Assembly: GCF_003217215.1 (NCBI RefSeq)
Contig: NZ_QJTD01000002.1
Location: forward strand, 198,654 to 262,653
Length of the DNA stretch: 64,000 nt
Origin: Winogradskyella epiphytica
GTDB lineage: Bacteria; Bacteroidota; Bacteroidia; Flavobacteriales; Flavobacteriaceae
Reading direction: 5' to 3'
Position 1 is the first letter of the stretch, and every line of letters begins with the position of its first letter. Positions 1 through 8,881 of this stretch are shown piece after piece. The translations under genes and the position numbers were made by a program. The notes under the pieces were generated by a model, which was not told the origin of the DNA, did no database searches, and saw only the letters and a list, made by a program, of their open reading frames with translations.

Positions 1-2
1 TA

Positions 3-1664
3 AAAGAAAATGTAAAAAAGTCAGCAGCTATGTTGGTTTCTGGGGGTGGATTTTGTTCAGGAACATTAGTTAATAACACTAATAATGACGGAACACCATA
101 TTTTATGACTGCAAATCACTGTGGCGGAGGAGAAGGGTCATGGGCCTTTAGATTCAATTGGAGAAGTGATAGTCCTTCTTGTGGAACGACAACCAACAGT
201 GGAAATGGCTCATATAACCAAACGGTTAGTGGTGCGATTTTAAGAGCGAATAGCTCACAATCTGATATGGAATTAGTTGAAATTAACGATGCAAGCTTTT
301 TTGCCAATAATCCAGATGTAGTGTGGGCAGGTTGGAATCGTTCAACCACTCAAGTTCCTAATATGAATTTCGGAATTCATCACCCTAGTGGAGATATTCA
401 GAAAGTGAGTAGAGATGATGATGGTGCCTTTAGAACATCAACATCTTTTAATGGGAATAGCAATGCACAAATGTGGAGAGTCAATGACTGGGATTTAGGT
501 GTTACAGAAGGAGGGTCTTCAGGTTCTGCCTTATATAATGAGACTGGCCACTTAATAGGCATGTTGTCTGGTGGAACCGCAAGTTGTAGTGGAACAACAG
601 ATAATGGTGGTTACGACATTTATGGTCGTTTTGATGTAGCTTGGGATTTTGGAAGCTCTACGTCATCACGTCTTAAAGAATGGTTAGATCCTTCTAACAC
701 GGGAATTGAAGTTTTGGATCAGTATCCACCAGTTCAAACTTATGATACTGATGCAAGAGTCACAGCAGGAGCTAACAATAATACAGAATTTTGTGGTGAA
801 GATTTTACACCTGAAGTTACTTTGTTTAACGCTGGAGAATTAGCTTTAACATCAGCAACTATATCTTATAACTTAGATTCTGAAACAAGCACTACTGTGA
901 ATTGGACTGGTAATTTAGCAAGTGGTGAAAGTGTTGTTGTAGCTACACCAACTTATTCTGATTTAGATCCAGGAAGTCATTCATTTAATATAAACGTGAC
1001 AAATCCTAATGGGATAACAGATGAAAATCCAACTAACGACACATTTGTTTTCAATTTTGCAATCACTGAAGCTTATTCTACGTCTACTGTTGTTTTTAAT
1101 ATTTTAACGGATTACTTTGGAAATGAAACTACTTGGGACCTTCGAAAGAGTGATGGATCAATCGTAATGAGTGGACCAATAATTCCTTATACTGAAGAAA
1201 CTACATATCAAGAAACAATAACAATTCCAGATTTTGATGAATGTTATACTTTTACAATTTACGATTCAGAAGATGACGGGATTTGTTGTGGATTTTGGGG
1301 TAACGGTAATTACAATTTACAAGATGAAAATGGTAATGTAATTATTACAGGTGGCGAATTTGGAAGTAGTGAATCGGTGACATTCAGCGTGGTAAATCCA
1401 ATGAGTATAGATAAATATGATTTAAGTCATCTCATTAAATTTCACCCTAATCCAGTGCGTGATAATTTAAGAATTGAATTGAACAATTTAGCTGAAGATG
1501 TGAACTATGAAATCTTTAACACATTAGGTCAACAAATCACGAATGGCCATCTAACATCAAATAGAACGCATACGGTTAATATGTCACAATTTGAAAGAGG
1601 AGTTTATTTTGTGAAATTATCTACAAGTAGTAATTCTTTTACAAAAAAAATAATAAAAGAATAA
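3..1664 (+). CDS. Secreted trypsin-fold serine protease, lysyl-endopeptidase-like, T9SS type A cargo (5' partial)
   Basis: The frame is open to the left edge, so the signal peptide and propeptide lie outside the window. Counting from the first in-frame ATG at 30, the chymotrypsin-type triad reads as His30 in TANHC, Asp79 in SQSDMEL and Ser164 in GGSSGSAL. Cys9, Cys31 and Cys51 could form disulfides, as in Achromobacter-type lysyl endopeptidases. The protease domain ends near residue 230. A CARDB-like beta-sandwich follows (about 245-345), then a beta-rich module around 350-450. The last 75 or so residues form a T9SS type A sorting domain (HPNPVRDNLRI, GVYFVKL, basic KKIIKE end). The protein is therefore exported across the outer membrane and released or attached to the surface. 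Lys specificity is inferred from family resemblance only. Confidence 0.85.
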   Translation, partial: KENVKKSAAMLVSGGGFCSGTLVNNTNNDGTPYFMTANHCGGGEGSWAFRFNWRSDSPSCGTTTNSGNGSYNQTVSGAILRANSSQSDMELVEINDASFFANNPDVVWAGWNRSTTQVPNMNFGIHHPSGDIQKVSRDDDGAFRTSTSFNGNSNAQMWRVNDWDLGVTEGGSSGSALYNETGHLIGMLSGGTASCSGTTDNGGYDIYGRFDVAWDFGSSTSSRLKEWLDPSNTGIEVLDQYPPVQTYDTDARVTAGANNNTEFCGEDFTPEVTLFNAGELALTSATISYNLDSETSTTVNWTGNLASGESVVVATPTYSDLDPGSHSFNINVTNPNGITDENPTNDTFVFNFAITEAYSTSTVVFNILTDYFGNETTWDLRKSDGSIVMSGPIIPYTEETTYQETITIPDFDECYTFTIYDSEDDGICCGFWGNGNYNLQDENGNVIITGGEFGSSESVTFSVVNPMSIDKYDLSHLIKFHPNPVRDNLRIELNNLAEDVNYEIFNTLGQQITNGHLTSNRTHTVNMSQFERGVYFVKLSTSSNSFTKKIIKE

Positions 1665-1683
1665 TTTAAAATTCTATCATTAT

Positions 1684-1721
1684 AAAAAGTCAGTTTCATT
1701 GATTATGAAGCTGACTTTTTT
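1684..1721 (+). terminator. Rho-independent terminator after the protease gene
   Basis: An inverted repeat with arms GTCAGTTTC and GAAGCTGAC (one G:U pair) surrounds a nine-base loop and runs into TTTTTT. It lies 20 bases after the protease stop codon. Confidence 0.75.
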
Positions 1722-1803
1722 CATTTTAATAAATTTAGAAATTAGTGTTTCTCAACTCTAATATTGACAATATTGTTATTTGATTTTCACTATATTTAAT
1801 ATT

Positions 1804-2235
1804 ATGAAAATCAAATTTCACATAATCTTATACTTTATAATCAGCTTTTATAGCTGTAAAACTACTGATGAAAACGATTGTACATTGAAAAAAATTCAGG
1901 TCACTGCAACGGCCTACAATTCATTAGCTTACCAAACTAATTCCAACCCCAACATCACTGCATTTGGAGATAGTTTAAAACCTGGATTAAGATATATTGC
2001 CGTATCTAGAGACTTAATTGATTCGGGTTTGGTTCATAATACAGAAGTGAAAATTCAAGGTTTTGACAGCTTGTTTATCGTCAAAGACAAAATGAATCGT
2101 CGTTGGCGAAATCGTATAGATATCTACATGGATAATGACATAAAAAAAGCTAAGAAGTGGGGCAAAAAGAAAATCTATATCGAGTATTGCATTCCTCTAA
2201 AAGATTCTATTCCTCAATCAAACGTTTTACCATAA
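1804..2235 (+). CDS. 3D-domain lipoprotein, possible peptidoglycan-active double-psi beta-barrel
   Basis: The start at ATG 1804 is preferred over 1780 because it begins a short lipoprotein signal peptide with Cys15 in FYSCKTT. The mature part starts with VTATAYNS and continues through AFGDSLKPGLRYIAVSRDL to DKMNRRWRNRIDIYM. This is the 3D (Asp-Asp-Asp) domain pattern, a double-psi beta-barrel shared with MltA lytic transglycosylases and the C-termini of resuscitation factors. Candidate acidic residues are the Asp of FGDS and the Asp of RIDIYM. It probably sits at the outer membrane and may cut or bind peptidoglycan; activity is not shown. The gene converges on the exbD-like gene with a 29-base overlap of coding ends. 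Confidence 0.75.
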   Translation: MKIKFHIILYFIISFYSCKTTDENDCTLKKIQVTATAYNSLAYQTNSNPNITAFGDSLKPGLRYIAVSRDLIDSGLVHNTEVKIQGFDSLFIVKDKMNRRWRNRIDIYMDNDIKKAKKWGKKKIYIEYCIPLKDSIPQSNVLP

Positions 2236-2779
2236 CTTCCGAAACTTTAAAAGGATACGCTTTTTGAACTATTCCTAATTCTTCCTTACTTAATTGGTCT
2301 GGCGTTTTGTTAAAAATGTGTTTGGCATAGCGCTCTCGTAAATCGTAATAAGCTTTTGTAATCTCATCTTGAACCGACACAAATAAATCATAACTTGTTA
2401 AAGCGTCATGGCTTAAAGAAATTACAGCTTCTTTGGGATGATCAGATGAGTTTTTAAATTGTTCACCGTCACAATAATCACATCTATTATTACCATTATT
2501 ATCTAAAAATTTTTCAACTACTGTCTTTACATCTTTTAATTTAACCAATTGGTCTTCAATCATAATTTGTTGTTTTTCGTTCATAGAAATTCGCAACAAA
2601 TTTCGTTCATGAATATCTTCAGTACAATTCCCAGTTTCACAAATGCTAGGTAATTTTCTTAAAATCCCTTTTTCAGCCGAAATAGTAGTACTTACTAAGA
2701 AAAAAATAAGTAATAAGAAGGCTATATCTGCCATTGACCCTGCATTAACGGTTTCTGAATGTCTTCTAAATTTTTTCAT
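2207..2779 (-). CDS. exbD: ExbD/TolR-family biopolymer transport protein
   Basis: The 190-residue protein has a short basic cytoplasmic N-terminus (MKKFRRHSE) and one membrane helix at about residues 15-33 (SMADIAFLLLIFFLVST). The helix carries the conserved Asp used as the proton-pathway residue in ExbD and TolR. The periplasmic part is longer than in typical ExbD (about 140 residues) and holds four cysteines as CETGNC and CDYC. In Flavobacteriaceae such long ExbD paralogues normally sit next to exbB and a second exbD. Here no motor partner is adjacent, so the ExbB partner must be encoded elsewhere. It probably helps energise TonB-type outer-membrane transport. Confidence 0.85.
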   Translation of the reverse strand: MKKFRRHSETVNAGSMADIAFLLLIFFLVSTTISAEKGILRKLPSICETGNCTEDIHERNLLRISMNEKQQIMIEDQLVKLKDVKTVVEKFLDNNGNNRCDYCDGEQFKNSSDHPKEAVISLSHDALTSYDLFVSVQDEITKAYYDLRERYAKHIFNKTPDQLSKEELGIVQKAYPFKVSEVMVKRLIEE

Positions 2780-2880
2780 AATTCTTAAGATTTGATTAAC
2801 AATGAATTGTGAATCACAATAACAGTACCATTGTTTTAAAATCTTGTGAGCAAATAATCTTTTAAACCCTTACAATATGC

Positions 2881-2888
2881 TATTTTTG
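2881..2888 (+). promoter_or_regulatory. Bacteroidota -7 element upstream of the SF2 helicase gene
   Basis: TATTTTTG followed by C matches the TAnnTTTG consensus and lies 30 bases before the ATG at 2918. I find no TTG at the expected -33 distance, so this is a partial promoter match. Confidence 0.5.
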
Positions 2889-2917
2889 CAAAATTAACCT
2901 AATGATAAAACTACTTT

Positions 2918-4432
2918 ATGTCATCAGAAACTGATATCATACAACAAAAATCTACCGAAAAAAGTCTTTACGATTATCAAGTCAGAGACCTTAATCGCAT
3001 TTTTGATGTCATGCGAGAAGAGGCTGATGATTTTAACCTTTTATATCAATTACCGACAGGAGGAGGGAAGACGGTTATTTTTTCTGAGATAGTAAGACGT
3101 TATATTGAACAGCATCAAAAGAAAGTTGTAATTCTTACACATAGAATTGAGCTTTGTAAGCAAACCTCTAATGTCTTATCAGGATTTAACGTTAAAAATA
3201 AAGTCATAAACAGTAAAGTAAAAACATTGCCTGATCAAGATGATTATCAATGTTTTGTGGCAATGGTTGAAACCTTGAATAATCGTTTGTCGGACAAGGA
3301 TTTTGAACTTAAAAATGTAGGATTAGTTATTATTGATGAAGCCCATTATAACTCTTTTAGAAAGCTGTTTAAGTTTTTTGAAAAATGCTTTATACTTGGA
3401 GTTACCGCAACACCTTTAAGTAGCAATATTAAACTTCCTATGAAGGATAATTACAATAAACTTATTGTTGGCGATGATATTTCTACCTTAATTAAAAATG
3501 GGTTTTTAGCAAATGCCGATGTATTCCATTACGATGTAGGACTTACTTCTTTAAAAATTGGAATTAATGGTGATTATACCGTTAAATCGTCAGAAGCATT
3601 ATACACCAATAGTTTAATGCAGTCTAAACTTTTAGCAGCTTACGAAGAAGTAGCTAAAGGAAAAAAAACGCTAATTTTTAATAACGGAATCTATACGTCC
3701 AAAGAAGTTTTTTACACCTTTGAGAAAGCTGGCTACAATGTGCGTCATTTAGATAATACCGCTGGCAAACAAGAACGAAAAGAAATTTTAAAGTGGTTTA
3801 AGAACACTCCAGATGCTGTTCTTTCTTCGGTTAGTATTCTCACTACTGGGTTTGATGAACCTTCAGTTGAAACTATTATTTTGAATAGAGCCACACGATC
3901 GTTGACCTTATATTTCCAAATGATTGGCCGTGGGAGTCGTATTTATAAAGACCGAACAACATTTCAAGTTATAGATTTAGGTAACAACATAGCACGTTTT
4001 GGACCTTGGAATCAGCCTGTAGATTGGAATCATATTTTTAAGCATCCCGATTATTATTTAGAAAATATTGTTGATGATGAATTGTTAGAGCGAGATTTCG
4101 TTTATACCATGCCAGATTCATTAAAGGTGAAATTCAAAAAGTCTTATAATTTAGATTTTGACGTGAAGGCCGAATACAAGGATGTTATCAATGCAGGGAA
4201 AAAATCATTTACCGTTATAGAGCGTTCAATTGAGCAGCACTCCCAATTATGTATTGAAAATAGTGAAGACGTTTATGAAGCTCGTGAATTGATCAAAGAC
4301 CTTCAAGATGAAATAGCTTATAGAATTAAACAGTATTGTTACTGCATAATGAATAGTACGCAAAACTATAAGGATTGGCTTTTTGAAGAATATAATAGAA
4401 AGTTAAGAATTAGTTTCAACGGAAAGTTTTAA
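2918..4432 (+). CDS. SF2 DEAH-type helicase (type III restriction res-subunit / SSL2-like)
   Basis: Helicase motifs appear in order: a Q-like YDYQVRDLNRI; Walker A PTGGGKT near residue 48; motif Ia THRIEL; motif II DEAH near 143; motif III TATP; and motif VI QMIGRGSR near 350 after TTGFDEP. The last 130 or so residues follow the second RecA domain, are predicted mostly helical and have no motif I recognise. No methyltransferase, nuclease or specificity subunit is adjacent, so this is not a restriction system. It is a solitary helicase with ATP-dependent nucleic-acid remodelling as its likely role. Its substrate cannot be read from sequence. Confidence 0.85.
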   Translation: MSSETDIIQQKSTEKSLYDYQVRDLNRIFDVMREEADDFNLLYQLPTGGGKTVIFSEIVRRYIEQHQKKVVILTHRIELCKQTSNVLSGFNVKNKVINSKVKTLPDQDDYQCFVAMVETLNNRLSDKDFELKNVGLVIIDEAHYNSFRKLFKFFEKCFILGVTATPLSSNIKLPMKDNYNKLIVGDDISTLIKNGFLANADVFHYDVGLTSLKIGINGDYTVKSSEALYTNSLMQSKLLAAYEEVAKGKKTLIFNNGIYTSKEVFYTFEKAGYNVRHLDNTAGKQERKEILKWFKNTPDAVLSSVSILTTGFDEPSVETIILNRATRSLTLYFQMIGRGSRIYKDRTTFQVIDLGNNIARFGPWNQPVDWNHIFKHPDYYLENIVDDELLERDFVYTMPDSLKVKFKKSYNLDFDVKAEYKDVINAGKKSFTVIERSIEQHSQLCIENSEDVYEARELIKDLQDEIAYRIKQYCYCIMNSTQNYKDWLFEEYNRKLRISFNGKF

Positions 4433-4530
4433 CGTTTTTTTGCAGAGTTTTCTGCTATTATATGTTTATTTTGAAATGGGTATGATTATTGTATCATAAT
4501 TTATCGAAAATTAAATTTATATCAATAAAA

Positions 4531-5262
4531 GTGAAAACCATTAAAATCATAGCGTTTCTGTTCTGCATTCTTTGCGGCACGACGGTTTTTGCACAAATCA
4601 CAGATAAGGAAAATAAAACGATTCGTATTCCAGCTGAAGAATCTAAGAAGAAAGTAGATTCAGCTTTAGTGAAGGTTAAAGTAGCCCCTATTCTTGAAAA
4701 AGAAGAAGAGAAGTCAAGTGGTAGTAAGGAAGAAGCGGAAAAACGATTTATAATAAGGGAAACCGAAAAACCATTTTCAATGACCGAAAATGATGGCTTG
4801 AAAAATCCAGGTCAAATATTTGAAGAACGTTGGAAAAAAGAGGCTGTAAAAGGTGGGATTGTAAGAACAATGTCTGATCAATTTTTAGGCGAACATAGAG
4901 TAGATACTAAGTTTGTAAATATTGTTTGTAGAGATCATCAATACCCGGATGGGGATCGTGTTCAGATACTTGTGAATGGTGAGGTTGTTAAAGAGAATTT
5001 ACTTTTAACTTCAAGTTATAGAAGGGTAGAAGTAAACCTAGCAGACGGACGTAATGTTGTTGATATTGTAGCATTAAACCAAGGAGAGTCTGGTCCGAAT
5101 ACAGCCGAATTCATTGTTTATGATGATAAAGGTACAGTAATCTCATCTAAAGAATGGAACCTTTTAACTGGGGTTAAGGCCTCAATCGTTTTTCATAATG
5201 AAAAGGTGACTATCAAAGAGAAAGGTGCCGAGGAATCTGAAACAACTTCTAATCAGAAATAG
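4531..5262 (+). CDS. Exported protein of unknown function
   Basis: No ATG precedes the signal sequence. The frame opens with TTG at 4489, but GTG at 4531 gives a clean signal peptide (KTIKIIAFLFCILCG, cleavage likely after VFAQ), so I choose it. The mature protein has a Lys/Glu-rich low-complexity segment, then a beta-rich region with DGDRVQILVNGEVV and DGRNVVDIVALNQGESGPNTAE that resembles a secreted beta-sandwich. I do not recognise a named family. The gene ends 14 bases inside the convergent pseudouridine synthase gene. It is most likely periplasmic or outer-membrane associated. Confidence 0.65.
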   Translation: MKTIKIIAFLFCILCGTTVFAQITDKENKTIRIPAEESKKKVDSALVKVKVAPILEKEEEKSSGSKEEAEKRFIIRETEKPFSMTENDGLKNPGQIFEERWKKEAVKGGIVRTMSDQFLGEHRVDTKFVNIVCRDHQYPDGDRVQILVNGEVVKENLLLTSSYRRVEVNLADGRNVVDIVALNQGESGPNTAEFIVYDDKGTVISSKEWNLLTGVKASIVFHNEKVTIKEKGAEESETTSNQK

Positions 5263-5815
5263 GAATCACGTCTGTAGGCTGCATATTTTCCAATTTATAA
5301 TTGCCAATTCTTACTCTTACTAGTCGTAATGTTGGTAAACCAACTTTAGCTGTCATTTTACGTACTTGTCTAAATTTACCTTCTGTAAGAGTTATTGACA
5401 ACCACGACGTATCACCATGACGTTCATCCCGAACAAATCGTTCAAAAATATGTGAGGTATCTAATAAAATTTCAGCTTTACATGGTTTTGTTTTATAAAG
5501 GCTTCCTTGAACTGAGATTTCGACACCAGACCTTAATTCTGAAATAATTTCAGGAGTTATAAGTCCATCAACCATGACATGGTATTCCTTTTCAATATTC
5601 GAACTTGTAATATGATTACTGAATTTACCATCGGTGGTTAAGAGCAATAAACCTTCAGATTTTTCATCTAAGCGACCAACGGCCATGGTGTTTTCAGGAA
5701 AATCATAAGGTAATTCGCCTAATAATTTCTTAGACCTTCGTTTACTTTGATGATTAACAAATTGGCTTAAATAACCATAAGGTTTATATATTTTAAAATG
5801 CTGGTGTTCAGACAT
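5249..5815 (-). CDS. rluE: RsuA/RluE-family 23S rRNA pseudouridine synthase
   Basis: This short (about 188-residue) synthase lacks the N-terminal S4 domain, as RluE-type enzymes do. The catalytic Asp sits in the motif GRLDEKSEGLLLLTTDG. The KEYHVMV strand and the C-terminal EGKFRQVRKM motif are also family hallmarks. The first Met at 5839 would extend the frame into the upstream gene. ATG 5815 (MSEHQHFKIYKPYGY) fits the family start and lies 2 bases after the DUF1853 stop codon, implying co-transcription. Position specificity (U2457 in E. coli) is inferred from subfamily resemblance. Confidence 0.85.
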   Translation of the reverse strand: MSEHQHFKIYKPYGYLSQFVNHQSKRRSKKLLGELPYDFPENTMAVGRLDEKSEGLLLLTTDGKFSNHITSSNIEKEYHVMVDGLITPEIISELRSGVEISVQGSLYKTKPCKAEILLDTSHIFERFVRDERHGDTSWLSITLTEGKFRQVRKMTAKVGLPTLRLVRVRIGNYKLENMQPTDVIPISD

Positions 5816-5817
5816 AG

Positions 5818-6630
5818 CTACCAAAATGTTATAAAGCATTTTTCAATTGGCACATCATCATTATGTTTTATCCAAATTAAGGGAGAACGCATATCTTTAA
5901 TTTGTTTTTCAATTTTTTCTTTTACCTCAACAAATGTCAACCACTCTACATGATTATGAGGTATAATTAACCAATCTAATTTATTAGGAACATAAAATTT
6001 AGCCTCTTCAAAAATAGAAATATCTTCATAGGATATAAAAAACCCTCTCACACATTTTTTATTTACTAATTCTACATCTGTTTTAGATTGATTATAAGGC
6101 AGAAATAGTTGAGCTTTAAAACAGACTTGCTGTTCGACTTTGGAAATATCTATATCGAAAGTTTTAAGATGTTGCTGAGTTTCTTCTTTATACAACAAAG
6201 GAAACTGTTTATTCTTTAATTTGTCTAATTTATAAAGCAGTGAATCTTTCCGGTTTGGCCCAATCCAATAGGCGAGCGGATCCTGATATGTATTAAGAGT
6301 GTCATAGAGATAAAATTTATAAACGACCTCTAAATGAATAGGCTGATTGTTCAAGTAGAACAAAGCATCCATTTCTCCTATAGTTTGTTTTCCCCTCTGG
6401 ATTTGAATGTTCTCTGCAATCCATTCCACATTATCTTGTTGATGAAGTTGATAAAAAACAAATTCTTCAACAAGTTTTCCTAATCTGTGATTTCTGAATT
6501 CAATTGGGTCTTTTAAAATCTTAGGTGCGCTGTTAAATTGTAACAGATTAAATTCAGTAAAACTATTACTATTAAACAATGAATGTGTTTTGGAATAACC
6601 TTGAAAGCGTAAGAAAGTACTTTTATCCAT
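5818..6630 (-). CDS. DUF1853 family protein, nuclease-like fold possible
   Basis: The 270-residue cytoplasmic protein has the DUF1853 core: a LGKLVEEFVFYQL helix, then GEMDALF and HLEVVYKFYL, and the downstream WIGPNRKDSL segment. The Asp of GEMDAL and the Glu/Lys of LEVVYK are placed like a PD-(D/E)XK nuclease site, although the spacing is E-x3-K rather than E-x-K. Function is unknown. The gene runs directly into the RluE-type gene, so the two are likely transcribed together. The role could be in RNA or DNA metabolism, but that is inference. Confidence 0.75.
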   Translation of the reverse strand: MDKSTFLRFQGYSKTHSLFNSNSFTEFNLLQFNSAPKILKDPIEFRNHRLGKLVEEFVFYQLHQQDNVEWIAENIQIQRGKQTIGEMDALFYLNNQPIHLEVVYKFYLYDTLNTYQDPLAYWIGPNRKDSLLYKLDKLKNKQFPLLYKEETQQHLKTFDIDISKVEQQVCFKAQLFLPYNQSKTDVELVNKKCVRGFFISYEDISIFEEAKFYVPNKLDWLIIPHNHVEWLTFVEVKEKIEKQIKDMRSPLIWIKHNDDVPIEKCFITFW

Positions 6631-6689
6631 AGGGATTTAAAAGTAGTAATTATTTTCACCAAATAATCATTTTTTAAATGTGATGATTC

Positions 6690-7649
6690 TTATTTTATTA
6701 TCAACTTTTGTACTTTCTGATGTCCTGATATCGATTCTAATTTTAATATATATAAGCCTGGGTTTATATAATTTACATCTATTGTTTGGTAATCAGAACT
6801 TATGTCTAATTTTTGAGTTAACATCAATTGACCATTAATATTATAAAGTTTTAAGTCTGATTCAGTGTCTAGTGAACCAAATACCTCAATAGTGTGATTA
6901 TTGTAATTACTTATCATTTTGAGGTTATTTGTAATTGGTCCTTCAATACTAAGAGCAGTATTGTTAAACCTAAGACTAAATCGTCCTGTTCCAGTTAAAT
7001 CGTTATCTACAGTAAAAACATAGTCGTTCTCTGTTAATAAAGTTGAAGTTTCATTTACATTATCTTCTAAAAATATTTCAATATTTTCTGTAATATCAGT
7101 TTCGGTGATACTAATAGTTACTTCTTGTCCCTGAATAGCGTGAATACCTAAGCTTAAGGTTACATCGTCTATGGCAGATCCACTTAAAGCTTGAATCATT
7201 AATGGCATACTAGACTCACCATCTTGCAAAATTGTATATATTGAAAATGCAGGAGGACTTCCGCCATAAAGTGCTGCGTCGTAGCCAGGGTCAAGACCAG
7301 ATGTGGCATTAGTATTAAAATATATATCTGTATAAAATTGAGCCTCTTCAGAAATCAACTCCAGTTTTAAATAACCAACATGAGGTGAGTTTTCTGTTTG
7401 TTTTTTTAAATAGGAATTCATATCTGTAAGTACCCTAAGGTCTGAGTTACAAATTAAACCTTGAGATAGAGCGAAATCTTCAGCAGATAAATCTAATGGT
7501 GGGAGATTCGATTTTAATTCAGGAATAGGAGATACGCCTAAAATGAGTAAAGAAGTACAGAGAAGGAGTAGGGTTTTTAATTTAATTACGTTCAATTCCA
7601 TGAGGAGACCTGCCCATGCCTTTGATTTGATGGATAAATAATTTTTCAT
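6690..7649 (-). CDS. T9SS type A sorting-domain protein of unknown function
   Basis: An N-terminal hydrophobic stretch (VIKLKTLLLLCTSLLILG) acts as signal peptide; the start may be the Met at 7649 or the one at 7601. The middle is beta-rich, with Thr/Asn-rich strands and no catalytic motif that I recognise. The last 75 or so residues are a type A sorting domain (DLKLYNINGQL, INPGLYILKLES, basic QKLIIK end). The product is thus a surface-exposed or released cargo of the type IX system. It lies downstream of the SprB-like operon but is separated from it by a terminator, so it is a separate transcription unit. Confidence 0.8.
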   Translation of the reverse strand: MKNYLSIKSKAWAGLLMELNVIKLKTLLLLCTSLLILGVSPIPELKSNLPPLDLSAEDFALSQGLICNSDLRVLTDMNSYLKKQTENSPHVGYLKLELISEEAQFYTDIYFNTNATSGLDPGYDAALYGGSPPAFSIYTILQDGESSMPLMIQALSGSAIDDVTLSLGIHAIQGQEVTISITETDITENIEIFLEDNVNETSTLLTENDYVFTVDNDLTGTGRFSLRFNNTALSIEGPITNNLKMISNYNNHTIEVFGSLDTESDLKLYNINGQLMLTQKLDISSDYQTIDVNYINPGLYILKLESISGHQKVQKLIIK

Positions 7650-7767
7650 TTGGTTTGAATATGATTAATAGCACTAACAACTTAACACTAAAAATCACAT
7701 TAAGCTTTATAACATCGTTATAAACGTATTTAAATCGTTAAAACCTTAAAAATCAGAATTCACAATC

Positions 7768-7804
7768 AAAAAAAATGGTATTCAGTTTTATTACTGAATA
7801 CCAT
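7768..7804 (-). terminator. Terminator closing the sprF-like operon
   Basis: The stem pairs ATGGTATTCAG with CTGAATACCAT around an eight-base loop. A run of A on the low-coordinate side becomes a U-tract on the minus strand. It lies about 67 bases after the stop codon of the PorP/SprF gene. Confidence 0.8.
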
Positions 7805-7870
7805 ACAAGTTTGTTTTCATTATATATTCTATTTCATAAGTTAGAATTTCAATATTAAATAATAACCAGT

Positions 7871-8854
7871 TTATCTATAATAACTTTGACTTGTTCCTTT
7901 TGTACATTCACAATTACTAATACCTTGTAAGAAATCTAAACCTATGGTTACCATATGAGTACCTGAATTATATCCTGATAGATCATTTATAGTAAACTGA
8001 TAAGAATAAGCAAAGAAAAACTGATTGAAGGTGATACCTGCCATTGGCCCAAGGTTTAGCGGCTTAAAAAACTGGTCATTAAGAAAACGGTAAGACCCTC
8101 CTAAGAAATAATAATCCCCTCGTCGGTTAAACTTTCGATATTTAAAATTGACATCGGTACTTGAACGCTTATCACTATCAAACATTTGATAGAACAAAGA
8201 CGGCTCGAACTCCACATCCTTATTTTGCTTGCTCTTAATAACCAAACCAGTATAAATTTGATAGTTTAATAGCTGACTAGGTTCTATGCCTGTATAAGGA
8301 TCAATATCTTTTTTCATGATATTGTTTGCGTTAAAACTTAGATAAAAAGCTTTCCATCTATATAAAATCCCTGCATCAAAATTATTATTTGAGATTGACC
8401 TATCGTCTGTGATGGCAGGATCTAGGATTGGAATATCATAAGTCGTATTAAAATTTTCTATATCAATTCTAAAACTATTTATATTATAAGATATTCCAAA
8501 AGATAGAAATTGCTTTGTTTTATAATCTAACGTGATATGGTGAGCGAATGAAAATTTCACACCTTTCTGTCTTGTGTTTCCATTTTTATCGTTGTAGGCT
8601 GAAATTCCCACACCAGATCTGTCGGAGATTCTAAAATCTGCATATACCGATTGATTGTCTGGTGCATTTTTTATTCCTACCCATTGAGTTAGCCCATTAG
8701 CTCGAATTTTTAGATTATCTCCAATACCAGCATAAGTCGGAGAAATTACAAAATCATTATCAGCTAAATACTGTGTGAATACTGGTAAATTTAATTCTTG
8801 GCCATATCCGTAAGCAGCGACCAAAAAAAGAATATATAGTGTTAGTTTTTTCAT
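7871..8854 (-). CDS. sprF: PorP/SprF-family outer-membrane protein
   Basis: The 327-residue protein has a signal peptide (KKLTLYILFLVAAYGYGQ) and the opening PVFTQYLADNDFVISPTYAG, which is diagnostic of PorP/SprF proteins. The remainder alternates amphipathic strands with turns, as in an outer-membrane beta-barrel. In Flavobacterium johnsoniae SprF is needed to secrete and anchor the giant adhesin SprB. The gene follows the SprB-like gene by 27 bases in the same direction, which supports the same pairing. The C-terminus CECTKGTSQSYYR has two cysteines of unknown use. Confidence 0.85.
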   Translation of the reverse strand: MKKLTLYILFLVAAYGYGQELNLPVFTQYLADNDFVISPTYAGIGDNLKIRANGLTQWVGIKNAPDNQSVYADFRISDRSGVGISAYNDKNGNTRQKGVKFSFAHHITLDYKTKQFLSFGISYNINSFRIDIENFNTTYDIPILDPAITDDRSISNNNFDAGILYRWKAFYLSFNANNIMKKDIDPYTGIEPSQLLNYQIYTGLVIKSKQNKDVEFEPSLFYQMFDSDKRSSTDVNFKYRKFNRRGDYYFLGGSYRFLNDQFFKPLNLGPMAGITFNQFFFAYSYQFTINDLSGYNSGTHMVTIGLDFLQGISNCECTKGTSQSYYR

Positions 8855-8881
8855 AATGCTGTCTTTTTAAGTGCTATGCTT

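Noticed and set aside
2918-4432. Restriction or phage-defence system
   Set aside because: The helicase has res-subunit-like motifs, but no methylase, nuclease or other defence gene is adjacent.
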